From assembly GCA_015521275.1 (NCBI GenBank), contig WAOJ01000043.1, positions 1 through 7,839 of the forward strand: a stretch of DNA of 7,839 bases, read 5' to 3'. This DNA comes from Desulfurococcales archaeon (lineage in GTDB: Archaea > Thermoproteota > Thermoprotei_A > Sulfolobales > Ignicoccaceae). Shown here in pieces: positions 1 to 6,513 of the stretch; position 1 is the stretch's first letter, and each line of letters starts with the position of its first letter. The position numbers and the translations under genes are program-made. The notes beneath the pieces are model-generated. The model was not told the DNA's origin, did not search any database, and saw only the letters and a program-made list of their open reading frames with translations.

Positions 1-2
1 GG

Positions 3-767
3 AGAACTGGAGCCCCCTTATCGCCCACCTTGCATGACCAAGGCCTAACCACAGTAATAGACCACAGAGATAGGGATGCCCTAGGTAAGAGGCTCAGCCC
101 GAGGAGGAGGTTCGAGGTCCAGAAGCTCAGGAAGTGGCAAATGAGGTCCAGGATACAGACCGGAATGGAAAGGAACCTAAGCATAGCTATGAACGAGTTG
201 GAGAAAATGGCAGCGGCCCTAAACTTGCCTAAGCCCATAAAGGACGAAGCTGCCGTGATATATCGTAAGGCCGTCGAGAAGGGTTTGGTCAGGGGAAGGA
301 GCATAAACTCTGTCGTCGCGGCTGTAATATACATAGCCTCAAGAATACATAAGCAGCCCAAGACTCTGGACGAGATATCCAAGGAGATAAAGGAGAAGCT
401 TGGAGAGAACATAGAGAAGAAGGAGATAGCTCGTTGCTACAGGTTACTCATTAAGGAACTCGATCTAAAGGTTCCCATAGCGGACCCGAGCTACTACATA
501 CCTAGGATAGGACAAGCCCTACGCTTGAGAGGTGATATAATCGAGGAAGCGATGAAAATAATGCAGAAGATAAAGGGCAATCCCATAACCGCTGGTAAAG
601 ATCCGGCAGGCATAGCAGCTGCTGTCATATACATAGCCGTCATGAGGAAGGGAGAGAGAAGGACCCAAAAGGAGATAGCTCAAGTTGCCGGTGTGACTGA
701 AGTTACTGTTAGGAACCGTTACAAGGAGATAATGAAGGTATTAAACAGTATGGGTGAGAAGGACTAG
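3..767 (+). CDS. tfb: Transcription initiation factor B (TFB), 5'-truncated by window edge
   Basis: Archaeal TFIIB homologue. It bridges TBP at the TATA box, DNA at the BRE element, and RNA polymerase. The open frame runs through the left edge, so the in-frame TTG at position 30 is not a real start: the codons before it (reading RTGAPLSPT) are typical TFB linker sequence and run straight into [15 protein letters not shown]. About 254 residues are visible, against roughly 300 for the family. The missing part is the N-terminal zinc ribbon and probably some of the B-finger. Two cyclin-like repeats follow, at about visible residues 57-152 and 162-249, each carrying the same core (VVAAVIYIA and IAAAVIYIA). 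The second repeat ends in a helix-turn-helix ([14 protein letters not shown]), the BRE-contacting element. The TAG stop overlaps the stop of the convergent ureohydrolase gene. Family assignment is very secure. Which TFB paralogue this is cannot be told here. Confidence 0.95.
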   Translation, partial: RTGAPLSPTLHDQGLTTVIDHRDRDALGKRLSPRRRFEVQKLRKWQMRSRIQTGMERNLSIAMNELEKMAAALNLPKPIKDEAAVIYRKAVEKGLVRGRSINSVVAAVIYIASRIHKQPKTLDEISKEIKEKLGENIEKKEIARCYRLLIKELDLKVPIADPSYYIPRIGQALRLRGDIIEEAMKIMQKIKGNPITAGKDPAGIAAAVIYIAVMRKGERRTQKEIAQVAGVTEVTVRNRYKEIMKVLNSMGEKD

Positions 768-1591
768 AGCTCATTTGCTGCCACCGCTTCGACAATAGCC
801 CTTGCGGCGAGCACGGCGGTTACCCCAGAAGGGTCATAAGGGGGCGAGAGCTCGACTACGTCCATTCCAGCAAGCTCGACCTTATACAAGGATTGGAGAA
901 TAGTTAGGTAGTCGTTAAAGCTGTAGCCTCCAGGTTCAGGATTCGAGACCCCCGGCGCCAAAGCCGGGTCAAAGAAGTCCATATCCAAGCTCAAGTACAA
1001 GTCCTTGCACCGAGAGATGTTTTCCGATACCAACGAAGGTTCCGTTATTATTTTTATTCCCTTTTTCTTTGCATACTCCACTTCCTCTCTCACGTATGCC
1101 CTGGCTCCGGCTACAATAACCCTTAGCTCGAGCTCTTCAGTTAGCCTTCTAAGCCATGTCGCGTGGGTCCACTTCTGACCCATGCATTCATCCCTCAAGT
1201 CCAAGTGGGCATCTAAAATGAGCAAGCACTCGGGCCTCAATGCCTTGACTGCTGCATAAGTCAAGCTGTGCTCGCCGCCCAAGGTTATGGGAACACCGTT
1301 CACACCTTTCAAAATTCCTTCAAGTGCCTTCAAACTTTCCCTCAAGTTACCCAACACGGGCGCTACGTCGCCTAAGTCGTCGAAGCCTATTTCGTCCACG
1401 TCTAATCCAGTTAAGGAGGAGCGAAACTCTATGTAGGTCGAAGCTCTCCTTATTTCATAAGGTCCCCACTTGGTCCCTTCCCTAAAAGTAGTAGTCGCTT
1501 CCAGTGGGAAGCCTAAGACCTTGTACTTACTGTTCTCCTTTCTATAGCCTCCAAAGGTCAACGGCTCACCTATCAATACTTTGGCCACCAC
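764..1591 (-). CDS. speB: Agmatinase-family ureohydrolase (binuclear Mn enzyme)
   Basis: Arginase/agmatinase-family enzyme of 275 residues, normal length. Agmatinase cleaves agmatine to putrescine and urea in polyamine synthesis, and some archaeal relatives act on N1-aminopropylagmatine. All the expected metal ligands are visible: H108 in GGEHS, D127, H129 and D131 in DAHLD, and D203 and D205 in [10 protein letters not shown]143 and the late [10 protein letters not shown] block (residues 244-253) also match the family. The substrate-side loop reads [11 protein letters not shown], whereas bacterial agmatinases usually have GTGTPEPGG, so exact substrate is inferred. The protein begins with two consecutive GTG codons (1591-1589 and 1588-1586). 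A GGGGA run directly abuts the first, so the second may be the true start. The gene is divergent from the archaemetzincin gene (24 bp gap) and overlaps the TFB stop. No other polyamine genes are present. Aminopropylagmatine ureohydrolase or another guanidino hydrolase are the alternatives. Confidence 0.88.
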   Translation of the reverse strand: MVAKVLIGEPLTFGGYRKENSKYKVLGFPLEATTTFREGTKWGPYEIRRASTYIEFRSSLTGLDVDEIGFDDLGDVAPVLGNLRESLKALEGILKGVNGVPITLGGEHSLTYAAVKALRPECLLILDAHLDLRDECMGQKWTHATWLRRLTEELELRVIVAGARAYVREEVEYAKKKGIKIITEPSLVSENISRCKDLYLSLDMDFFDPALAPGVSNPEPGGYSFNDYLTILQSLYKVELAGMDVVELSPPYDPSGVTAVLAARAIVEAVAANEL

Positions 1592-1615
1592 TCCCCAGCA
1601 CAGGGTAGGGAGTAA

Positions 1616-2149
1616 ATGTTGGAAATGGTCTTGAGAAGGGTCGGCGACGTCTCCAGTGCAGCTTTGGAAAGGGCTAAGAGGGCCCTCTCGAGGGAGTTAG
1701 AGTTCTTGGACATTTACATTGACTATAGGCAATTGGAGCCCACCCTCAAAGCCTACGACTGGAAGAGGAAGCAGTACGTGGCTTCAAAGCTCTTGATGGA
1801 TCTCGGTAGGGTTAACAACGCGCTAACCGTTTATTTGGTTGAAGCTGACGCATACGAAGGCAACTTGAACTTCGTCTTCGGCTTGGCCATGCCTCTGAAA
1901 GGGATAGCTGGCGTCTTCCTGAGGAGGCTTAGGAACGAGTTCTACGGTTGGAGCCCCGACGAGGAGAAGTTCATGCAGAGAGTTGAGAAGGAAGTCCTCC
2001 ACGAGGTAGGTCATTTGTTAGGCCTAGAACATTGTCCGAACCCCAAGTGTGTTATGAGTTTCTCAAACTCGATATACGACGTTGACTTCAAGGAGGCGAG
2101 GTTTTGTAACTTGTGCAAGCTAAAAATATATAGGAGGTTTAGTGCTTAG
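1616..2149 (+). CDS. amzA: Archaemetzincin-family zinc metalloprotease
   Basis: Archaemetzincin, a small zinc-dependent protease family of the metzincin clan found in archaea and vertebrates, whose physiological substrate in archaea is not established. The 177-residue length is normal for archaeal members, and there is no signal peptide, so it should be cytoplasmic. The catalytic signature is complete: H129, E130, H133 and H139 in HEVGHLLGLEHC provide catalytic-zinc ligands and the general base, with Met-turn M147. Four cysteines (C140, C145, C164, C167) form the second, structural zinc site typical of the family. There are 16 residues between M147 and C164, where the published consensus has 17. 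The ATG start is preceded by a purine-rich GGTAGGGAG at a suitable distance. The 3' end overlaps the convergent isp2 gene by 11 bp. Any promoter would have to lie within the 5' end of the divergent ureohydrolase gene, and no clear TATA box is visible there. Confidence 0.93.
   Translation: MLEMVLRRVGDVSSAALERAKRALSRELEFLDIYIDYRQLEPTLKAYDWKRKQYVASKLLMDLGRVNNALTVYLVEADAYEGNLNFVFGLAMPLKGIAGVFLRRLRNEFYGWSPDEEKFMQRVEKEVLHEVGHLLGLEHCPNPKCVMSFSNSIYDVDFKEARFCNLCKLKIYRRFSA
2121..2133 (-). terminator. Candidate T-rich terminator after isp2
   Basis: About 6 bases past the isp2 stop the minus strand reads TATATATTTTTAG, with a TTTTT run at 2126-2122. A T-run close behind the last gene of a cluster fits archaeal termination. 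It lies inside the 3' end of the convergent archaemetzincin gene, so its composition is also constrained by that reading frame. Confidence 0.3.
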
Positions 2150-3569
2150 CCACTTCTAGCTTATCTACCAAGTACTCGGAGATGTGTATTGCCTTTGCGT
2201 CTGCTATCCCTAGCTCCTCTCCGAACCACTTTATTCCTCTGTTTATAGTCTCTACACATGCCGGACATGCGGTAGCTATCAGCTTAGGCTTTACCTTTGC
2301 TATGTCTTCCATCTTCCTCCTTACGGCTACTTTGTGCCTCTCTTCAACTCTCCTTTCGAACTCCTCCTCCTCTGGGGATATCCTTATCTCTTGGCCTACT
2401 ACTTGGCTCATCGCTAATCTAACCTCCTTAAGCATACAGCCTATGCCTCCTCCGCCTCCACAGCAGTAGTTCATCTCGCGGTTGTGTGGCAAGTCTCTAT
2501 AGCCCACACTGGCAGCTTTGAGCAAATCCCTAGGAGCTTCGAAGACTCTTGCATGTCTTCCCATTTGACATGGGTCGTGCCAAGTTATGGGATCGTTTGT
2601 CTTCTTGAACTTTATCTTTCCGGCCCTCAGTAATTCTGCCAACAGTTCGGTTATGTGTATGATCTTCCATTCCGGCTTCTTGCCTAACGCCTTTACTATA
2701 GTTCCGTACATGGTAAAGCGGAACGTTGGGTACGGGAAGCCTCCATCCATTAGCACTACGTACTTAGGCTTTAGCTCATCTATATATTTGGCTATCTTAC
2801 TTACCACTTGTGCTGCATTTTCACCCCTACCTATTACTACCGATATTGGAGCCCTGACTCCTAGGGGCTCCTTCCACATGGTCCAGCTTATCCCCAGCTC
2901 CTTCAGTTTGTTTAATATGCCAATGGTTGAGATGAAACCTTCCCTCATCATGAAAGCGTCGGTTAACCAGCCCATGAAGAATACGTCTGCGCCTCTCTTA
3001 TCGAACTCTACCTCTCCATACTTCTTCTGGGCCTCAGCTATTGCATCCGTCCAGAGCTTCGCTAAACCAGGTATCTTCATGTGCATGTTATTTACTTCTA
3101 TGGCCTCGAATAAGTTCAGTATAGTGGGTACGTAGCCGGCAGCGGTCAACATAGTCTTCAGTAAGCCGACCATGGTGCCGCTGTGTATTCCCACAGTGCA
3201 AGTGTAGTAGCAGTGACCGCAGTTGGTACAAGCGTATGCTAAATCCATTAGCTTCTTCATGTCGGCGTCGTCCTTAGGTTCCCATGCGTTTGCCAAGCTT
3301 CCTAAGAGCTTACCTATTATTGTCATCTCCTTTCTATAGATCTTCCTCACTTGCTCTGCCTTGTTCACTGGACTGAACTCCGGTCCGGCCCTATAGAACG
3401 GACACGAAGGGGCACAGATACCGCAGTTCAAACAGTCCTCGATATAATGGATGGTTACTGCGTCAACCTTTTTTAGCATCTTTTTTATTGCAGTCTTTAT
3501 GTCAGTCCTTTGGCTTGCTAGCATTTCCATCATCTTACTCATATCCATATCTCCACCCATCGCACTCAT
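2139..3569 (-). CDS. isp2: Isp2: HdrD/DsrK-like iron-sulfur protein of the hydrogenase complex
   Basis: Soluble electron-transfer or catalytic subunit of 476 residues, related to heterodisulfide reductase HdrD and to DsrK. It should take electrons from the cytochrome b Isp1 on the cytoplasmic side, since it has no signal peptide or membrane helix. A Met-rich N-terminus leads to two ferredoxin-like [4Fe-4S] motifs: C46, C49, C52, C56 (followed by Pro) and C114, C117, C120, C124 (followed by Thr). A C-terminal CCG domain follows: C334, C369-C370 in NYCCGGGGG, and C435/C438 in ACPAC. The N-terminal CCG half (about 190-290) keeps the fold pattern but has no cysteines. The spacer between C370 and C435 is 64 residues, about 28 longer than the family consensus, and contains a highly charged stretch (399-421). 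ATG at 3569 is chosen because GGGGTGA sits six bases upstream. This ribosome binding site overlaps the isp1 stop codon, indicating translational coupling. The terminal acceptor (sulfur, polysulfide or a protein disulfide/trisulfide) is not shown by the sequence. Confidence 0.9.
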   Translation of the reverse strand: MSAMGGDMDMSKMMEMLASQRTDIKTAIKKMLKKVDAVTIHYIEDCLNCGICAPSCPFYRAGPEFSPVNKAEQVRKIYRKEMTIIGKLLGSLANAWEPKDDADMKKLMDLAYACTNCGHCYYTCTVGIHSGTMVGLLKTMLTAAGYVPTILNLFEAIEVNNMHMKIPGLAKLWTDAIAEAQKKYGEVEFDKRGADVFFMGWLTDAFMMREGFISTIGILNKLKELGISWTMWKEPLGVRAPISVVIGRGENAAQVVSKIAKYIDELKPKYVVLMDGGFPYPTFRFTMYGTIVKALGKKPEWKIIHITELLAELLRAGKIKFKKTNDPITWHDPCQMGRHARVFEAPRDLLKAASVGYRDLPHNREMNYCCGGGGGIGCMLKEVRLAMSQVVGQEIRISPEEEEFERRVEERHKVAVRRKMEDIAKVKPKLIATACPACVETINRGIKWFGEELGIADAKAIHISEYLVDKLEVAKH

Positions 3570-3575
3570 GACCCA

Positions 3576-3584
3576 TCACCCCTC
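3576..3584 (-). promoter_or_regulatory. isp2 ribosome binding site overlapping the isp1 stop
   Basis: GAGGGGTGA on the minus strand begins inside the isp1 TGA codon and ends six bases before the isp2 ATG. It resembles the archaeal GGAGGTGA consensus, fixes the isp2 start at 3569 rather than the internal ATG at 3560, and suggests coupled translation of isp1 and isp2. Confidence 0.7.
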
Positions 3585-4416
3585 ACAATTCAACCTCCAT
3601 TTCTCCTCTCTTAATGTCATTATCATACCACTCATGGAGCTTTCCATACCAGTAACCGAACACGAAGTGCCAGTACTTACTGAACGGTATGTACATTAGC
3701 AATAGTTCAGCGAATAGCACGTGTAGACCTAGCACATTTCTATAGACAACTACGCTGTCGGAAGGCCAGTGCCTAGCTGCGGCGTAACCGAAGAACACTA
3801 TTAGGAACAATAGCAGATACGCTATGTAGTCACCGTACCTAGCTGGGCTATGGTTGTGTTTCATCAGCGTCTCGGTCAATCTAACAGCGCACTTATAACC
3901 TATGGCTATCAGTATGAAGAGGCTCATTAGATCTCCGTTTAGTATTACAACTAAGGGTCCCCAGATAGTGTTTACGAACGTGAACGACATGTCGCTTGCA
4001 GGCATTACATTTGAGGTCACCGTCAGTACGCTGGTGGTTATGCTTTCCGGTACGTTGAATATCCATAAGGCTTTGTATGCCGGGAAGTAGTAGCTCCACC
4101 ACGATATGTGTTGGCCGAGTAGGAATAGCACTGGTATTACGCCTACTAGGTGGAGCAGTAGTATTCCCGCTATGAAGTCGTCGGGCTTGGTCTTTGCGCT
4201 GAAGATTATTGGCCTCAGGAAGGTCATTATTAAGCCTTTTAACATCTCTCCCCAGCCGTTGTGACCCTTCTGGGCCCTTGGTAGTTTGGTATTAACTATG
4301 AGTTTAACTATCCTGTACGTCGCTCCGGCACTGAATATGAATATCGACGGTACTAGTAGGTAGTATACAGCAAAGTTGAAAATATCATTCGGAGATCCCC
4401 AGCCGCCTACGTTCAT
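3583..4416 (-). CDS. isp1: Isp1: NarI/DsrM-like membrane cytochrome b of the hydrogenase complex
   Basis: Integral membrane di-heme cytochrome b of 277 residues that should link the exported hydrogenase to Isp2 across the membrane. Five hydrophobic helices can be read, at about residues 14-37, 81-101, 152-179, 195-214 and 227-248. Helix V carries H232 and H250, exactly 18 apart, the spacing of the two helix-V heme ligands in NarI of nitrate reductase. H89 in helix II and H103 just after it are the best candidates for the opposite ligands. By analogy with NarI the N-terminus would be outside and the C-terminus (ending GEMEVEL) inside, where Isp2 would dock. The loop between helices II and III is long (about 50 residues) and aromatic-rich. 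ATG at 4416 is preferred over an in-frame TTG at 4425 because the TTG lies inside the ribosome binding site, and because hynL has the same GAACC-ATG junction. Heme binding is inferred from histidine spacing. Confidence 0.88.
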   Translation of the reverse strand: MNVGGWGSPNDIFNFAVYYLLVPSIFIFSAGATYRIVKLIVNTKLPRAQKGHNGWGEMLKGLIMTFLRPIIFSAKTKPDDFIAGILLLHLVGVIPVLFLLGQHISWWSYYFPAYKALWIFNVPESITTSVLTVTSNVMPASDMSFTFVNTIWGPLVVILNGDLMSLFILIAIGYKCAVRLTETLMKHNHSPARYGDYIAYLLLFLIVFFGYAAARHWPSDSVVVYRNVLGLHVLFAELLLMYIPFSKYWHFVFGYWYGKLHEWYDNDIKRGEMEVEL

Positions 4417-4421
4417 GGTTC

Positions 4422-4430
4422 TCAACCCCC
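4422..4430 (-). promoter_or_regulatory. isp1 ribosome binding site that decides the start codon
   Basis: The minus strand reads GGGGGTTGA, then GAACC, then ATG at 4416. The spacing of five bases is sensible for this ATG. The upstream in-frame TTG (4425-4423) falls within this motif and so is an unlikely initiator. Confidence 0.55.
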
Positions 4431-4448
4431 ATAAAGGGAAACTTGACT

Positions 4449-4481
4449 AAAAACACTACTTGACCAATCAATCAAGAAAAA
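4449..4481 (-). terminator. Candidate weak terminator or processing site in the hynL-isp1 spacer
   Basis: The minus strand downstream of the hynL TAA carries a CTTTTTCTT tract. The tract overlaps the 5' arm of a small inverted repeat (CTTGA at 4476-4472 with TCAAG at 4463-4459, loop of 8), and a TTTTT run follows at 4453-4449. Archaeal RNA polymerase terminates on T-rich tracts, so partial termination here could set the ratio of hydrogenase to Isp subunits. The stem is only 5 bp, and the second T-run followed by A (TTTTTA) could instead be a weak TATA element about 34 bases before isp1. Low confidence. Confidence 0.3.
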
Positions 4482-4486
4482 GGTTT

Positions 4487-6499
4487 TTACAAGCTGCAAG
4501 CATTGGTGAGGAACTTCTTTACGCTCTTGAGTACCTTCTTATCCTTTACGAACTCTATGTGTGCAGCACAAGATATGCACGGGTCGAAGCTCCTTATTGC
4601 CCTCACGAAGTCCAAGCCGGTCCACTCTTCTGGCTTAACCTCCTCAGTAACTACCGTGTTCAACGCAGCTGCTTCGAATGGACTCAGCGGTATTCCTTCA
4701 GGGCTCTTGGTCACCCACGGGTCGTTGGGTATATACTTGCTCAACTCTCCCTTAGGAGCTCTTGGACCCACGTTCTGAGTGGTTGGCGCGTGGATCTGGT
4801 AGTTGGCTATCCTTCCGTTCTTCACCACTATCCAGTGTTCCACGTTCCCTCTCGGCACCTCTAGCTGGCCGAAGCCTAATGCAAAGGCCGGTTCCTTCCA
4901 AGGCCTTGAAGCTTTGGTCATTCCCTTGGTGTTTATGTAGTAGACAGCTTTCAGTGCGCTTGCCCAAGCATCTAATATGTCTAATGCCATGTCGAAGGCT
5001 CTTGCCCTAACCCTCTCTATGGTAGAGCTTATTTCTGGTGCCTTGTAAGTGAAGCTCACCTCTTCCCAAGTGCCCTTGGGTAAGTCTGTCACGTCTCTAG
5101 ACGGAGGTAGCGTTACCTCTATCTTGCCTCCTCCATGCTTTACGGCTCCTCCCTCTTCCTCTACCCAGCCCTTCAAGTTGCTGTGGGCCGTGACCCATAC
5201 CTTGGCCATTGGCCCTACTTCATAGGGGTAGAGCTTGCCGTTGTGGTAGAGCCTAACGGTAGCAGACCAGCTGTACTTGCCACTCCACTTTATGTCGGTG
5301 GGCTTGGGTATGGTGGTCTTGTTCCACGGGTGGTACCAGATCAGTTCTTCGATGCCTCCTACCAACGGGTTGCCCGCCGGGTCGGTCTTGGTGAACAACG
5401 TGGTCTTACCCTTCCACTCGTCATAGAAGGAGCTGTCCACTAGCTCTACTACGTTCCTCTGGTGCTCAGTTATCTTCTCGGTGATTAATTCTCCCCCTAT
5501 GTATAATCCCGGTGGAGTTGCTCTTCTCATTGCGGCCTTGTCCACGTTCTCATATATGGTCTTGTAGTTGTCTCCCAGTTGGCTGTAGGTTTCTGGATCA
5601 TCGAACGCACCAGAGCTGTAGAATATTGGCTTAGCATAGGTGTAGCCGTTTTTAGCATAATCACAGTGGTTCACGTAGAAGTCTGCTAAGTCCATCCAGA
5701 TAGCAACGACAAACTTAACCCAAGCGGTCAGTTTTGTTAGGCGGAATATATACTCTTCAAGCAGGTAGTTGCCCGTGCTCAAGTCGGTGCTTATGCCTCC
5801 CGGAACTAGGGTGCTCGGGTGGGAGTGCCTTCCGTATATGAGGACACCGGCCTCCCTCGCTATTCTCTGGTACTTGACCGTTAGCTGCCATATCCTTCCC
5901 ACTATTGGGTTTAAGTCCCTCATTATGTCCGCTATATAGCGGTAGCCGTGAACGGCTGAGTACTCGGCTGGAGTGGTCTTAGCGGCTTCCCAACAGTGTG
6001 GGGTTAACTTGCTCACAACTATTTCGCTGTAGTCTGGCCCTCCCAGCAAGTTGAGTATTATGGAGTGATCATAGATCAGGTCGGTCATTGCGAAAGCCAT
6101 GTTCCTTAGAGCAACACCTAAGGGCGTTGGTACGGCTCCCAAGGCCATATCGTTAGCCATGGTAGAAGCGCTGGCGTGGCTGGCTCCACAGACTCCACAA
6201 ACTCTCGAAGCTAGGGCTATGGCATCCTCTGGAGGCCTTCCCCTCATGAAGACCTCGAAGCCTCTGAACATGGTGGCGAAGACCCAGGTGTTCTTCGTCC
6301 TCTTGCTGGTCACATCAACCTCAGCCCTTAGGCCTAAGTGGCCTTCGATCCTCGTTATCGGGTCTATGTAAATCTCGGCTACGCTACCTCTAATTCCCTT
6401 AACGTTGGGGGCCAACAATACTAGCTTGGGATCCTTCTTGTTCTTGAATCTAGGGTCGTTAATCTTAGTATTTACATTATCCTTCTTCTTCTCGGTCAT
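4487..6499 (-). CDS. hynL: [NiFe] hydrogenase large subunit (membrane-bound uptake type)
   Basis: Catalytic large subunit holding the Ni-Fe(CN)2CO site that splits H2. Both nickel-binding motifs are intact: the N-terminal RVCGVCGASH with C101, C104 and H108, and the C-terminal DPCISCAAH with C641, C644 and H647. The ITRIEGH block (R50, E52, H54) supplies the conserved proton-gate glutamate, and EVPRGNVEHW (R550) the arginine near the active site. Residues IEFVKD onward after H647 form a 23-residue C-terminal extension. In this family such extensions are removed by a specific endopeptidase after nickel insertion, and no such peptidase or hyp gene lies in the window. At 670 residues it is longer than most group 1 large subunits (about 550-600); the extra length seems to fall around residues 355-490. 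It has no signal peptide and should be exported as a passenger with HynS. ATG at 6499 follows GAGGTGA at good spacing, only 14 bases after the hynS stop. The gene set points to the crenarchaeal group 1 type. Confidence 0.96.
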   Translation of the reverse strand: MTEKKKDNVNTKINDPRFKNKKDPKLVLLAPNVKGIRGSVAEIYIDPITRIEGHLGLRAEVDVTSKRTKNTWVFATMFRGFEVFMRGRPPEDAIALASRVCGVCGASHASASTMANDMALGAVPTPLGVALRNMAFAMTDLIYDHSIILNLLGGPDYSEIVVSKLTPHCWEAAKTTPAEYSAVHGYRYIADIMRDLNPIVGRIWQLTVKYQRIAREAGVLIYGRHSHPSTLVPGGISTDLSTGNYLLEEYIFRLTKLTAWVKFVVAIWMDLADFYVNHCDYAKNGYTYAKPIFYSSGAFDDPETYSQLGDNYKTIYENVDKAAMRRATPPGLYIGGELITEKITEHQRNVVELVDSSFYDEWKGKTTLFTKTDPAGNPLVGGIEELIWYHPWNKTTIPKPTDIKWSGKYSWSATVRLYHNGKLYPYEVGPMAKVWVTAHSNLKGWVEEEGGAVKHGGGKIEVTLPPSRDVTDLPKGTWEEVSFTYKAPEISSTIERVRARAFDMALDILDAWASALKAVYYINTKGMTKASRPWKEPAFALGFGQLEVPRGNVEHWIVVKNGRIANYQIHAPTTQNVGPRAPKGELSKYIPNDPWVTKSPEGIPLSPFEAAALNTVVTEEVKPEEWTGLDFVRAIRSFDPCISCAAHIEFVKDKKVLKSVKKFLTNACSL

Positions 6500-6505
6500 G
6501 GTTCT

Positions 6506-6512
6506 TCACCTC
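6506..6512 (-). promoter_or_regulatory. hynL ribosome binding site in the hynS-hynL junction
   Basis: The minus strand reads TAA (hynS stop), then AGAGGTGAAGAACC, then ATG (hynL). GAGGTGA is a strong match to the archaeal Shine-Dalgarno consensus, six bases from the ATG. It is the best ribosome binding site in the cluster, and with the 14-base spacer it indicates that hynS and hynL share a transcript. Confidence 0.7.
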
Positions 6513-6513
6513 T

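Noticed and set aside
30..32. TTG at position 30 as the TFB start codon
   Set aside because: The frame is open to the left edge and the residues before it match the conserved TFB linker, so the gene begins upstream of the window.
2587..3135. 182-codon plus-strand reading frame inside isp2
   Set aside because: It is antisense to isp2 throughout, and its Ser/Phe-rich composition is what the complement of this coding sequence would give.
2139..3569. Calling isp2 a methanogen-type heterodisulfide reductase subunit D
   Set aside because: It has only one intact CCG module and sits beside hydrogenase genes in a non-methanogen-like setting, so a CoM-CoB heterodisulfide substrate is not supported.
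3451..3699. 82-codon plus-strand reading frame across the isp1-isp2 junction
   Set aside because: It lies antisense to two well-supported genes and its hydrophobic translation resembles no family I recognise. It is the usual shadow of a membrane protein and Met-rich coding DNA.
4417..4425. TTG at 4425 as the isp1 start
   Set aside because: It lies inside the GGGGGTTGA ribosome binding site that serves the ATG at 4416.
4460..4864. 134-codon plus-strand reading frame over the hynL 3' end
   Set aside because: It is antisense to the conserved C-terminal nickel motif of hynL, and I recognise no domain in it.
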